From CAZWEZ01 sp964632795 (lineage in GTDB: Bacteria > Pseudomonadota > Alphaproteobacteria > Rhodospirillales > 2-02-FULL-58-16): a stretch of DNA of 45,606 nt. Shown piece after piece: positions 10,936-19,438 of this stretch. Location: contig CAZWEZ010000020.1 in NCBI GenBank assembly GCA_964632795.1, positions 1 through 45,606 on the forward strand, in the 5' to 3' direction. Both the position numbers and the translations under genes were made by a program. Positions within the stretch are counted from its first letter, which is position 1. The number at the start of each line of letters is the position of its first letter. The notes below the pieces were generated by a model, which worked only from the letters and a program-made list of their open reading frames with translations, did no database searches and was not told the origin of the DNA.

Positions 10936-12653
10936 CAGGTCACCGTGTAGTCCTTGTACTTGTCGAGCAGACGGACCGGCCTTTTGAGGGCGTCCTTGCG
11001 GAAGGGGTCGCCCAGTTCCTGGGTCGCCATGATCTCGAGCACGCACATCCGGTCCGACGACGTCGCTTGGCGCAGGGCGTCGCCGACCTGGTCGGGGTGG
11101 TCCACCGTGATTCCCTCGGCGCCCATCGCCCGGGCGATCCCGGCCCAGTGGGTCGGCGTGATGTCGGTGCCCACGTAGCGGTCGTCGTAGAAGTCGATCT
11201 GGTTCTTCTTCTCGGCCCCCCACTGGCCGTTGTTGAAGACCACCGCGGTGACCGGGATCCCTTGGCGCACGCAGGTCAGGGTCTCCATCAGGCTGATCCC
11301 CCAGGCGCCGTCGCCGACGTAGGCGATGGCCGGGCGCTCGGGCACCGCCACCTTGGCCCCGATCGCCGCCGGGAAGGCGTAGCCGCAGTTGCCGAACGAC
11401 ATCGCGGCGAAGAAGCTGTTGGGCTTCTCGAAGCGCAGGTAGCTGTTGGAGACCGAGCAGATGTTGCCGATGTCGGTGCTGACCATGGCGTCCTCGGGCA
11501 TCGCCTTCTCCAGCTCGCGGAGCAGGCGGCGGGGCTTGATCGGCGAGCCGTCGCCCTCGGACCACTTGCTCAGTTCGCTCTCCCAGGCCTCCTTCTGCTT
11601 CTTGAGCTCGGCCAGGCGGGTGTCCGTGTTGGCGTGGCAGGCGATCTTCATGTTGGAGGTCTTCATGCGCTCCAGGATGTCGGTGGCCGCCTTGCCGGCG
11701 TCGCCGTTGACGCCCACCGAGATCGGCCGCACCAGGCCCAGCATGCGGGGGTCGGTGTCGACCTGGATGATGGTCGCCTGCTTGGGCCAGTAGTCGATGT
11801 CGAACTGGGGCAGGGTGCCGAAGGGGCCGAGCCGGGTGCCCAGCGCCAACACCACGTCGGCCTGGGCGATCAGCTTCATCGCCGCCTTCGAGCCCTGGTA
11901 GCCGAGCGGCCCGCAGGCCAGCGGATGGCCGGCCGGGAAGGCGTCGTTGTGCAGATAGCTGGTGACCACCGGCGCCGACAGGTATTCGGCCAGCCCCTCG
12001 AGCGCCGCCCCGCCCCCCGATATGACGACCCCGCCCCCGGCGACGATCACCGGGAATTCGGCCCGGGCCAGCCGTTCGGCCGCCTGGGCCAGGCTGTCGG
12101 GGCCGCCGGCCGGGCGCTCCAGGACCTGTGGCTGGGGGATCTCGACGTCGATGTCGCCGTAGAAGTAGTCGCGGGGGATGTTGACGTGGACCGGGCCGCG
12201 CTCGGCCATGGCGATGTCGAAGGCGCGCCCGGTCAGCTCGGCGATGCGGTCGGGGCGGTTGACGTGGACCTGGTACCTGGTGATCTTGGAGAAGATCGGC
12301 ATCTGGTCGGTTTCCTGGAAGCCGCCCAGCCCGGCGGTCGCGGTGCCGGCCTCGGGCGCGATCAGGACCACCGGCGAATGGGCCCAGTAGGCGGCGGCGA
12401 TCGAGGTCACGAAGTTGGTCACCCCGGGGCCGTTCTGGCCGATGCACACCCCGTGACGGCCGCTGGCCCGGGCGTAGCCGTCGGCCATGTGGCCGGCGCC
12501 CTGCTCGTGGGCCACCGAGATGAACTCGATCCCCGCCGGCTCGAAGATGTCGAGCGCGTCCATGTAGGCCGAGCCGACGATCCCGAAGACGTGGCGCACC
12601 CCTTGGGCGGCCAGGGTCTCGACGAAGGCTTCGCTGGGGGTCATCCGGGTCAT
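10935..12653 (-). CDS. xsc: Sulfoacetaldehyde acetyltransferase
   Basis: The 572-residue thiamine-diphosphate enzyme converts sulfoacetaldehyde and phosphate to sulfite and acetyl phosphate. The N-terminal pyrimidine-binding domain has the catalytic Glu in FISVAHEQGAGHMADGYARA. The Xsc-like stretch GQNGPGVTNFVTSIAAAYWA follows, and the C-terminal diphosphate domain has YVGDGAWGISLMETLTCVRQ then VVFNNGQWGAEKKNQIDFYD. These residues resemble Xsc more than acetolactate synthase, and the ald/tpa/tauR neighbours support the call. It lies 34 bases after ald on the same strand, presumably in one operon. No pta gene, which often follows xsc, is present. Start ATG 12653 or 12644. A repeat-family end overlaps the TGA stop. 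Confidence 0.93.
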   Translation of the reverse strand: MTRMTPSEAFVETLAAQGVRHVFGIVGSAYMDALDIFEPAGIEFISVAHEQGAGHMADGYARASGRHGVCIGQNGPGVTNFVTSIAAAYWAHSPVVLIAPEAGTATAGLGGFQETDQMPIFSKITRYQVHVNRPDRIAELTGRAFDIAMAERGPVHVNIPRDYFYGDIDVEIPQPQVLERPAGGPDSLAQAAERLARAEFPVIVAGGGVVISGGGAALEGLAEYLSAPVVTSYLHNDAFPAGHPLACGPLGYQGSKAAMKLIAQADVVLALGTRLGPFGTLPQFDIDYWPKQATIIQVDTDPRMLGLVRPISVGVNGDAGKAATDILERMKTSNMKIACHANTDTRLAELKKQKEAWESELSKWSEGDGSPIKPRRLLRELEKAMPEDAMVSTDIGNICSVSNSYLRFEKPNSFFAAMSFGNCGYAFPAAIGAKVAVPERPAIAYVGDGAWGISLMETLTCVRQGIPVTAVVFNNGQWGAEKKNQIDFYDDRYVGTDITPTHWAGIARAMGAEGITVDHPDQVGDALRQATSSDRMCVLEIMATQELGDPFRKDALKRPVRLLDKYKDYTVT

Positions 12654-12687
12654 GGCGACTCTCTTTTGAGGGCAACCGCCGCCGGCC

Positions 12688-13806
12688 TCAGGCCTTGAGC
12701 GCTTCCTCGGCCGGCTGGTAGTCGTAGCCGAGGTCCTCGGCCACCGCCTGGTAGGTGACGCGGCCCTTGCACACGTTGAGGCCCTCGCGGAAGTGCGGGC
12801 TGTCGCCCAGCGCCTTCTTGTAGCCCTTGTCGGCCAAGGCCAGGGTGAAGGGCAGGGTGACGTTGTTGAGGGCGTAGGTCGAGGTCCTGGGCACCGCGCC
12901 GGGCATGTTGGCGACGCAGTAGTGGACCACCCCGTCGACCACGTAGGTGGGATCGGCGTGGGTGGTCGCCCGGGAGGTCTCGAAGCATCCCCCCTGGTCG
13001 ATCGAGACGTCGACCAGCACCGAGCCGTCCTCCATCTCCTCGATCATCTTTGCGGTCACCAGCTTGGGCGCCTCGGCGCCGGCGATCAGCACCCCGCCGA
13101 TCACCAGGTCGGCCTCCAGCACGTACTTCTCGAGCGCGCCGCGGGTCGAATACACGGTGGTCAGGGCGGGTCCGAAGCGCATGCTCAGGTGGCCCAGGAC
13201 ATCGATGTTGCGGTCGAGCACGATGACGTTGGCGGCCATGCCGAGCGCCATGTAGATGGCGTTCTCGCCGACCACCCCGCCGCCGATCACCACCACCTTG
13301 GCCGGGGCGACGCCGGGGACACCGCCCAGCAGGATGCCCTTGCCGCCGTTGGCGCGCTCCAGGCAGTGGGCGCCGGCCTGGATCGACATCCGTCCGGCGA
13401 CCTGGGACATCGGCGCCAGCAGCGGCAGGCCGCCGCCGGGATCGGTGATCGTCTCGTAGGCGATGCACACCGCGCCGCCGTCGACCAAATCGCGGGTCTG
13501 GTCGGGGTCGGGGGCCAGGTGCAGGTAGGTGAACAGGATCTGGCCCTGGCGCAGCATCTTGCGCTCGCCGGCCTGGGGTTCCTTGACCTTGACGATCATG
13601 TCGGCCTTGGCGAAGATCTCCTCGGGAGTATCGACGACCGCAACGCCGGCCTCCTGGTAGTCGGCGTCGGAACAGCCGATGCCGATGCCGGCGTTCTTCT
13701 GGACCATCACCTCGTGGCCGTGGGCGACCGCTTCACGGACGCTGGACGGCGTCATGCCGACCCGGTATTCGTGGTTCTTGATCTCCTTGGGCACGCCAAT
13801 CAGCAT
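12688..13806 (-). CDS. ald: Alanine dehydrogenase
   Basis: The 372-residue NAD-dependent enzyme deaminates L-alanine to pyruvate and ammonium. It begins MLIGVPKEIKNHEYRVGMTP, with substrate-binding Arg15 and Lys residues of the family. It contains the catalytic His in TYLHLAPD and the nucleotide-binding motif VVVIGGGVVGENA, and ends with the NLP-like region (TSTYALNNVTLPFTL). The start has an ideal AAGGAGGATCG before it. In the taurine pathway it regenerates the pyruvate consumed by Tpa, and here it is first in the ald-xsc unit, 118 bases after tauR on the same strand. Confidence 0.95.
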   Translation of the reverse strand: MLIGVPKEIKNHEYRVGMTPSSVREAVAHGHEVMVQKNAGIGIGCSDADYQEAGVAVVDTPEEIFAKADMIVKVKEPQAGERKMLRQGQILFTYLHLAPDPDQTRDLVDGGAVCIAYETITDPGGGLPLLAPMSQVAGRMSIQAGAHCLERANGGKGILLGGVPGVAPAKVVVIGGGVVGENAIYMALGMAANVIVLDRNIDVLGHLSMRFGPALTTVYSTRGALEKYVLEADLVIGGVLIAGAEAPKLVTAKMIEEMEDGSVLVDVSIDQGGCFETSRATTHADPTYVVDGVVHYCVANMPGAVPRTSTYALNNVTLPFTLALADKGYKKALGDSPHFREGLNVCKGRVTYQAVAEDLGYDYQPAEEALKA

Positions 13807-13871
13807 TTTCGATCCTCCTTGACCGGGATGGACGGCAATAGGCGGAACGGAAACCCGGGAAATTCCAGCCT

Positions 13872-13917
13872 TGTCAACAGTGATACGGGTTCGCGCCGCT
13901 CCGGCATAGGGCCAATT
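13872..13917 (-). promoter_or_regulatory. Possible ald promoter and TauR-site candidate
   Basis: A perfect TTGACA lies at 13877-13872 on the minus strand, but no good -10 hexamer follows at 16-18 bases, as expected for an activator-dependent promoter. About 30 bases further upstream, 13917-13908 reads AATTGGCCCT. The upstream region of tpa has AATTGGCTCT at nearly the same distance from its start codon (about 102 against 105 bases). Assignment to TauR is inference. Confidence 0.35.
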
Positions 13918-13924
13918 CGCGGGA

Positions 13925-15409
13925 TTAACTTGTACCAGCGGCGCCGGTCAGGCGGCGGATCAGGGCGGCCAGGCGCTGGATTCCGGGTTCGATGCGCTCG
14001 GTCGGGATCGACGAGAAGCCGAGCCGGAAACAGTTCTCCGGGGCGTCCTCGGCGTGGAAGTTGACCCGGCCCCGTTCGAAGACGATCCCCTCCTTGATCG
14101 CTTGGCGGGCCAGCTCCTCGGCATCGAGGCCCTCGGGGCCGCGGACCCAGTAGCTGGTGCCGCCGAAGGTCGGGACCTTGGACGAATCGGGAAGGTGGCG
14201 GTTGAGCGCCGCCCCCATCCGCTCCCAGCGTTCGCGGTAGGCCCGGTGCAGCCGGTGGATCAGCGCGTCGTGGTGGCCCTGGGCCAGGAACAGGGCCGTG
14301 GTCCGCTGGTTGTTGTTGGGGGCGTGGCGCAGCATCAGCCGGCGCAGGGCGCGGGCCTCGGTGATCAGCTCCGGCGGCCCGACCAGGTAACCCAGCCGCA
14401 GTCCGGGGAACAGGGTCTTGGACAGGCTGCCGACGTAGACCACCCGTCCCTCGGTATCCAGCGACTTGAGCGACGGGGTCGGTTCGCCGACGTAGCTGGT
14501 CTCGCACTCGTAGTCGTCCTCGATGATCAGGAAGTCCCGCTTCGAGGCCCGCTCGAGCAGCGCCTTGCGGCGTTCGAGGGGCATCGTCACGGTGGTCGGG
14601 AACTGGTGGCTGGGGGTGACGAACACGTAGTCGCAGCCGTCGAGGCGGCGATCCACCGGCAGCCCGTAGTCGTCGATTCCGATCGCCTTCAGGCGCCGCG
14701 TCCTGAGGCTGAAGATGTTGCGCGCGTCCGGGTATCCGGGTTCCTCGAAGGCCACCACCGTGTCCTCGCCGATCAGCAGGCCGGCCAGCAGGTACAGCGC
14801 GTTCTGGGCGCCCAGGGTGATCAGGATCTGGTCGTCGGAAACCAGGATCCCGCGGCGCGGCAGCAGGCGGGTGCGGATCTGCTCGACCAGCATCGGGTCG
14901 TCGGCGCCCCGGGTGTCGCTGATCCAGGCCCCCATCGACTGGCGGGACAGGGCCTGGCGGGTGCATTCGCGCCAGTCGGCGATCGGGAACAGCGACAGAT
15001 CGACCTGGCCGTAGATGAAGGGATAGGGATAGGACAGCCAGTCGGGCAGCATCTCGATATTGCGCTGGCGCGACGGGCGCAGCTCCAGGCGCGTATCCCA
15101 GTCCGGGGCGTGGCCCGGCACCGACGGCACCGGGTCCACCGACTCCGCCCGCCCGGCGAGGATCTCCGGGTTGACGTAGAAGCCGCTGCGCTCGCGCGAG
15201 TTCAGAAAGCCGTCGTCGACCAGCCTCTGGTAGGCCAGGGTCACGGTGTTGCGCGACACCCCCAGGGACTTCGCCATCTGGCGCGAGGACGGCAGCGGCA
15301 TCCCCGAGGACAACTGACCGCCGAGGATCGCCGAGACCAGCATTTCCCGGATCTGGGACTGGATGCTGGTGGACTCTTCCCGGCTCAGGTGAAAGAGGGC
15401 GTCGCGCAT
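13925..15409 (-). CDS. tauR: MocR-family PLP-dependent regulator, TauR type
   Basis: The 494-residue regulator fuses a GntR winged helix (residues about 15-80, MPLPSSRQMAKSLGVSRNTV) to a fold-type I aminotransferase-like domain. The probable PLP lysine is in VVYVGSLSKTLFPGLRLGYL. Proteins of this type (TauR of Rhodobacter capsulatus) activate taurine genes, sensing taurine through the PLP domain. Here the gene is divergent from tpa across a 139-bp gap and upstream of ald-xsc, the usual position for such a regulator. Function is inferred from architecture plus neighbourhood; the ligand is not proven. Confidence 0.85.
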   Translation of the reverse strand: MRDALFHLSREESTSIQSQIREMLVSAILGGQLSSGMPLPSSRQMAKSLGVSRNTVTLAYQRLVDDGFLNSRERSGFYVNPEILAGRAESVDPVPSVPGHAPDWDTRLELRPSRQRNIEMLPDWLSYPYPFIYGQVDLSLFPIADWRECTRQALSRQSMGAWISDTRGADDPMLVEQIRTRLLPRRGILVSDDQILITLGAQNALYLLAGLLIGEDTVVAFEEPGYPDARNIFSLRTRRLKAIGIDDYGLPVDRRLDGCDYVFVTPSHQFPTTVTMPLERRKALLERASKRDFLIIEDDYECETSYVGEPTPSLKSLDTEGRVVYVGSLSKTLFPGLRLGYLVGPPELITEARALRRLMLRHAPNNNQRTTALFLAQGHHDALIHRLHRAYRERWERMGAALNRHLPDSSKVPTFGGTSYWVRGPEGLDAEELARQAIKEGIVFERGRVNFHAEDAPENCFRLGFSSIPTERIEPGIQRLAALIRRLTGAAGTS

Positions 15410-15430
15410 GTCGCTGGCCTATCCGAAAAC

Positions 15431-15472
15431 CCGTAATTGGCTCTGGTGTATCCCTCGGCGATGAGATTACGG
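15431..15472. promoter_or_regulatory. Inverted repeat and shared motif between tauR and tpa
   Basis: CCGTAAT (15431-15437) and ATTACGG (15466-15472) form a 7-bp inverted repeat with a 28-bp spacer. Within it, 15435-15444 reads AATTGGCTCT, nine of ten bases shared with the region upstream of ald. It lies between the divergent tauR and tpa starts and is the best candidate operator I can see. No confident -35/-10 pair for tpa was found. Confidence 0.35.
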
Positions 15473-15548
15473 TGTTTGCAGGTTATCGACAAGATAGGCT
15501 CGGCGCCAACCGCCGGGCCGGCACCATTCAGGTTTGAAGGGGAGATCG

Positions 15549-16859
15549 ATGCAGTACCAGGCCAATACCTTGGAACACCACTGGATGCCCTTTACCGCCA
15601 ATCGGGAATTCAAGAACGATCCCCGGCTGCTGGTCCGTGGCGAAGGGGTCTACTACTGGAACCACAAGGGCGACAAGATCATCGACGCCTCTTCGGGGCT
15701 GTTCTGCTGCGCCGCCGGGCACGGCCGCCCGGAGATCGCCGAGGCCGTCGCCGAGCAGTTGCGGACCATGGACTACGGCCCCCACTTTCAGCTCGGCCAC
15801 CCGTCGTCCTTCGAGCTGGCGCGGCGCATCGCGGCCCTGACGCCGGAGGGCATCAACCACGTCTTCTTCACCAATTCCGGCTCCGAATCCGTCGATACCG
15901 CGCTCAAGATCGCGATGGCCTACCACCGCGCCCGCGGCGAGGGGCAGCGGGGGCGCTTCGTATCGCGCGAGCGGGCCTACCACGGCGTCAACATAGGCGG
16001 CACCTCGGTCAGCGGGCTGATGAAGAACCGCGAGACCTTCGGCGCGGTGATGCCCGGGGTCACTCACATGCGCCATACCTGGCTGGCCGAGAACCGCTTC
16101 ACCGTCGGCCAGCCCGAGACCGGGGCCGAACTGGCCGAGGACCTGCAGCGCTTCGCCGAGCTGTACGGCGGCCACACCATCGCCGCCTGCATCGTCGAGC
16201 CGATCGCCGGCTCGACCGGCGTCCTGGTGCCGCCCAAGGGATACCTGGAGCGGCTGCGCGAGATCTGCGACGCCCACGGCATCCTGCTCATCTTCGACGA
16301 GGTGATCACCGGCTTCGGGCGCACCGGCAAGGCCTTCGGCGCCCAGAGCTTCGGGGTCACGCCCGACATGATGACCCTGGCCAAGGCGCTGACCAACGGC
16401 GCCCAGCCGATGGGCGCGGTGGCGGTCAAGGACGGCATCTACGAGACCGTCGCCGAGGGCGCCCCGGCCGGCGCGATCGAGCTCTTCCACGGCTACACCT
16501 ACTCGGCCCACCCGGCGGCCTGCGCCGCCGGCCTGGCGACCCTGGACATCTACGAATCCGAGGGTCTGTTCGACCAGGCGGCCAAGATGTCGCCCTATTT
16601 CCTGGAGTCCCTGTTCTCGCTCGAGGACCTGGAGGTGGTCACCGACATCCGCGGCTACGGGATGCTGGGGGCGTTCGACCTGGCGATGGGCGACGCCCCG
16701 GGGGCGCGCGGCATCGACGCCATGAAGCGCCTGTTCGCGGCCGGCGCCCACGTCAAGTTCACCGGCGACTGCGGGCTGGTGGCGCCGCCGCTGGTATCGA
16801 CCAGGAATGAGATCGACGAAATTCACGACCTTCTCCACAAGGTCCTCGGTGAGTTGTAA
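15549..16859 (+). CDS. tpa: Taurine:pyruvate aminotransferase (class III)
   Basis: The 436-residue class III PLP aminotransferase begins MQYQANTLEHHWMPFTANRE. It contains the PLP-phosphate segment NSGSESVDTALKIA, the PLP-binding Asp in LLIFDEVITGFGRTG, and the Schiff-base Lys in MMTLAKALTNGA. In the taurine route it makes sulfoacetaldehyde and alanine. Start 15549 has AAGGGGAG four bases upstream. The family also includes beta-alanine:pyruvate and other omega-aminotransferases that look very similar; the presence of tauR, ald and xsc favours taurine. The next gene, a CoA-acylating-type dehydrogenase, leaves the beta-alanine reading open. Confidence 0.82.
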   Translation: MQYQANTLEHHWMPFTANREFKNDPRLLVRGEGVYYWNHKGDKIIDASSGLFCCAAGHGRPEIAEAVAEQLRTMDYGPHFQLGHPSSFELARRIAALTPEGINHVFFTNSGSESVDTALKIAMAYHRARGEGQRGRFVSRERAYHGVNIGGTSVSGLMKNRETFGAVMPGVTHMRHTWLAENRFTVGQPETGAELAEDLQRFAELYGGHTIAACIVEPIAGSTGVLVPPKGYLERLREICDAHGILLIFDEVITGFGRTGKAFGAQSFGVTPDMMTLAKALTNGAQPMGAVAVKDGIYETVAEGAPAGAIELFHGYTYSAHPAACAAGLATLDIYESEGLFDQAAKMSPYFLESLFSLEDLEVVTDIRGYGMLGAFDLAMGDAPGARGIDAMKRLFAAGAHVKFTGDCGLVAPPLVSTRNEIDEIHDLLHKVLGEL

Positions 16860-16912
16860 GCTGGAAAGGCGCGGCCCACGAGACGAGGAAATACCCGAAA
16901 AAGGAGACGACC

Positions 16913-18397
16913 ATGGCGGTTGAAAAAATGAGAAACTACGTGAACGGCGAGTGGCGCACGCCCGAAGGCTGCGAATGGCTGGATGTCGAGAACCCCAGCA
17001 CCGCCGAGGTTATCGCCCGGGTTCCCCTATCCAGCACCGAGGACACCGACCAGGCCATTGCCGCCGCCCATGCGGCGTTCCCGAGCTGGGCCGCGACCCC
17101 GGGCGACAAGCGGGTCGAGCCGATGTTCAGGCTGGCCGGGCTGATCCGCGACAACCACGAAAAGATCTGCCGTGTCCTGGTCGCCGAGATGGGCAAGTCC
17201 CTGCCCGACGCCCGGGCCGAGATCGACCGCACGCTGGAGAACGTCGAAGTCTCCTGCGGGATGCCGATCTTGCAGCAGGGCGACGTGCTGGTCGGCGCGG
17301 CGCCGGGCGTCGACGGCGAGGTGCTCCGGCTGCCGATCGGCGTCTTCGGCATGATCGCGCCCTTCAACTTCCCCGGCATGGTCCCCTTCTGGTTCCTTCC
17401 CTACGCCATCGCGTGCGGCAACACCTTCGTCATGAAACCCTCCAAGCAGGTCCCCATGACCATGCAGTTGATCGCCGAGTACATCCATCAGAGCGGCTTT
17501 CCCAAGGGGGTGTTCAACATGGTCTGCGGCGATCGCGTGATCGCCGAGGCGATGATGGGTTCTCCCCTCGTCAAGGGTATCTCGGTGGTCGGATCGACCC
17601 CGATCTGCCAGATCATCGCCAACAGGTGCGCCGCCACCAACAAGCGGTTCCAGGGCATGGGCGCCGCCAAGAACCATCTGGTGGTGCTGGAAGACGCCAA
17701 GATCGGCGACGTCATCCGCAACCTGATCACGTCGGGTTATGGCTGCGCCGGTCAGCGTTGCATGGCCTCTTCGGCCATCGTCTGTGTCGGCGACAAGGTC
17801 CATGACGAGGTGGTCGAGAAGTTCGTCCAGGCGGCCAGGGAGGTGATCGTCGCCAACCCCCTCGATCCCAAGGTGGCCGACGAACAGATGGTCATGGGGC
17901 CGGTGATTTCGGCCAAGGCCAAGACGTTCATCGAAGGGATGATCGCGACCGGCGTCAAGGAAGGCGCCAATCTGGTGCTCGACGGCCGCGGTCTGGTCGT
18001 CCCCGGGTGCGAGAACGGACACTTCCTGGGAACCAGCGTGTTCACCGACGTCAAGCCGGGCATGGAAATCCACAACACCGAGATCTTCGGCCCCGTGCAG
18101 GTGATCCTCAAGGTCGATACCCTGGATCAGGCGATCCGGATGATCAACGAACACGCATACGGCAACGGCGCCTCGATCTACACCCAGAACGGCTATTGGG
18201 CGCGCAAGTTCAAGCTCGAGGTCGAGTGCGGGATGATCGGGATCAACGTCGGCATCCCGGCGCCGGTCGCCTACCTGCCCTTCGGCGGCATGAAGTCCTC
18301 CCAGTTCGCCGACATCAAGACCCAGGGCGTGGCGGCCATCAGGTTCTTCACCGAGGACAAGATCGTCACCGAACGCTACTGGCCGGAAGAGGACTGA
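16913..18397 (+). CDS. CoA-acylating aldehyde dehydrogenase, methylmalonate-semialdehyde dehydrogenase family
   Basis: The 494-residue protein follows the MmsA/IolA pattern: FNFPGMVPFWFLPYAIACGN, FVMKPSKQVP, GSTPICQII, MGAAKNHLVV and the catalytic nucleophile Cys283 in GCAGQRCMASS. Family members oxidise (methyl)malonate semialdehyde with CoA and NAD and release CO2. It is 53 bases downstream of tpa with a strong AAAGGAGA site. In this setting the aldehyde may be sulfoacetaldehyde (giving sulfoacetyl-CoA or sulfoacetate) or malonate semialdehyde from beta-alanine. Sequence alone does not decide. The family call is firm; the substrate is unknown. Confidence 0.85.
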   Translation: MAVEKMRNYVNGEWRTPEGCEWLDVENPSTAEVIARVPLSSTEDTDQAIAAAHAAFPSWAATPGDKRVEPMFRLAGLIRDNHEKICRVLVAEMGKSLPDARAEIDRTLENVEVSCGMPILQQGDVLVGAAPGVDGEVLRLPIGVFGMIAPFNFPGMVPFWFLPYAIACGNTFVMKPSKQVPMTMQLIAEYIHQSGFPKGVFNMVCGDRVIAEAMMGSPLVKGISVVGSTPICQIIANRCAATNKRFQGMGAAKNHLVVLEDAKIGDVIRNLITSGYGCAGQRCMASSAIVCVGDKVHDEVVEKFVQAAREVIVANPLDPKVADEQMVMGPVISAKAKTFIEGMIATGVKEGANLVLDGRGLVVPGCENGHFLGTSVFTDVKPGMEIHNTEIFGPVQVILKVDTLDQAIRMINEHAYGNGASIYTQNGYWARKFKLEVECGMIGINVGIPAPVAYLPFGGMKSSQFADIKTQGVAAIRFFTEDKIVTERYWPEED

Positions 18398-18417
18398 TTC
18401 CAGCGGCCCCTAACCAT

Positions 18418-18711
18418 ATGAGCGAAACCGAACCGAAATTCGAACTGCAAACCGAAGCCCCGCCACCGGTCAGCCATCCGGTGATGGGCTACTTCGCGGT
18501 CGGCTTCGGATTGCTCGGCATTTTCACCCACGGGCCGGTGTTCGTGCCCCTGGCGCTGGTGTGCAGCCTGGTCGCCCTGTTCCTGGGACAGATCGCGTGG
18601 GCCTTCGTCGGCGTGTTGCTGGCGGTGGCCGGGTTCCTGACCTCGCCGACGCTGCTGTTCATCGCCGGCCTGGGCGCCCTGTCGATATGGCTCGGCCTGC
18701 CCTGGTTCTGA
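18418..18711 (+). CDS. Small hypothetical membrane protein
   Basis: The 97-residue protein has a polar N-terminus of about 20 residues (MSETEPKFELQTEAPPPVSH) and then two to three hydrophobic segments covering residues 22-97, ending LSIWLGLPWF. I recognise no family. It starts 20 bases after the dehydrogenase stop on the same strand and is followed by a strong hairpin, so it is probably the last gene of the tpa transcript. There is no clear ribosome binding site before ATG 18418. A role tied to the pathway is not supported beyond position. Confidence 0.65.
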   Translation: MSETEPKFELQTEAPPPVSHPVMGYFAVGFGLLGIFTHGPVFVPLALVCSLVALFLGQIAWAFVGVLLAVAGFLTSPTLLFIAGLGALSIWLGLPWF

Positions 18712-18724
18712 GAGTCCTGACTTT

Positions 18725-18760
18725 GATAGCGGCGAGCCGATTCATCGGCTCGCCGCTATC
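18725..18760 (+). terminator. Perfect 16-bp hairpin after the tpa unit
   Basis: GATAGCGGCGAGCCGA (18725-18740), loop TTCA, and the exact complement (18745-18760). There is no U-run after it, only ATT. Placed 13 bases beyond a stop codon in a convergent region, it probably terminates transcription or protects the 3' end, possibly in both directions. Confidence 0.65.
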
Positions 18761-18831
18761 ATTGCCCCTCAGACGCCGGGCGGGCCGGTGGCCCTTGGCT
18801 CCCGCGACATAAGTCGCGACGCGCGGTCGCG

Positions 18832-18875
18832 CTTGCCGGCGAGCGCATGTGTTACCCCATGCGCTCGCCGGTAAG
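18832..18875 (-). terminator. 18-bp hairpin after the dapD-dapE unit
   Basis: Arms 18832-18849 and 18858-18875 pair over 18 positions with one G-T type mismatch, around an 8-base loop. It lies two bases beyond the stop at 18878 of the minus-strand membrane protein gene. No U-run follows. A smaller palindrome (CGCGACATAAGTCGCG, 18802-18817) lies next to it. Confidence 0.55.
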
Positions 18876-18877
18876 AG

Positions 18878-19438
18878 TCAAACCATGCCATTGGCGACGG
18901 TGCTGACCAGCAGGCCGAGGACCAAATCCAGGATCACCAGTCCGGCCGCCGTCGAGGTCGGAATGTCGAGCGCCGTGCGGGCGATGAACCAGCCGTAGAC
19001 CATGATCATGACCAGGGCCACCATGACCATCGCCTGGGCCGGGTCGCCCGGCGTGCCGCCGGTCTCGGTCGCCATGACCAGGGGCAGGAACAGCCCGTTC
19101 TGCAGCACCGCCGCCCAGTTGTAGGCGACGATGTAGCCGATGTAGCGCTCCTCGCGCTCGAACACCTTGACCAGCCACGCCATGACCAGCGGGAAAACCA
19201 CCCAGCCGATGACGTAGGCGATGACCTCGATCAGGGCGACCCGCAGGGGATGGCCCGGGAGGCGGCCCTCGGCGAAGCTCTGGACCAGCATCATCGCGTA
19301 AAGAGGGGCGACCAGCGCGGCGGCGACGAACGAGCGCCAGAAACCGCCGACGGTGGTCTCGAAGTAGGCCATGCCCCCGGCGTCGAAGCGGGCCAGCCGG
19401 TAGGCACCGTAAAGGGAGTTGAAGGCCTCTCTCAACAT
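18878..19438 (-). CDS. Polytopic membrane protein, Yip1-like
   Basis: The 186-residue protein has about five hydrophobic segments: FVAAALVAPLYAMMLVQ, an ALIEVIAYVIGWVVFPLVMA region, VLQNGLFLPLVMA, MVMVALVMIMVYGWFIA and LVILDLVLGLLVS. The layout resembles Yip1-domain proteins, but I cannot confirm the family. Its ATG lies seven bases inside the 3' end of dapE, so translation is probably coupled and it belongs to the dapD-dapE transcript. No role in lysine synthesis is implied by the sequence. Confidence 0.7.
   Translation of the reverse strand: MLREAFNSLYGAYRLARFDAGGMAYFETTVGGFWRSFVAAALVAPLYAMMLVQSFAEGRLPGHPLRVALIEVIAYVIGWVVFPLVMAWLVKVFEREERYIGYIVAYNWAAVLQNGLFLPLVMATETGGTPGDPAQAMVMVALVMIMVYGWFIARTALDIPTSTAAGLVILDLVLGLLVSTVANGMV

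Noticed and set aside
10935..12653. Calling xsc an acetolactate synthase
   Set aside because: The thiamine-diphosphate fold is shared, but the C-terminal QWGAEKKNQIDFYD region and the pathway neighbours fit sulfoacetaldehyde acetyltransferase; no regulatory ilvN-like gene follows.
15549..16859. Calling the aminotransferase beta-alanine:pyruvate aminotransferase
   Set aside because: Sequence alone would allow it, but tauR, ald and xsc next door make taurine the better substrate; the alternative is recorded in the entry.
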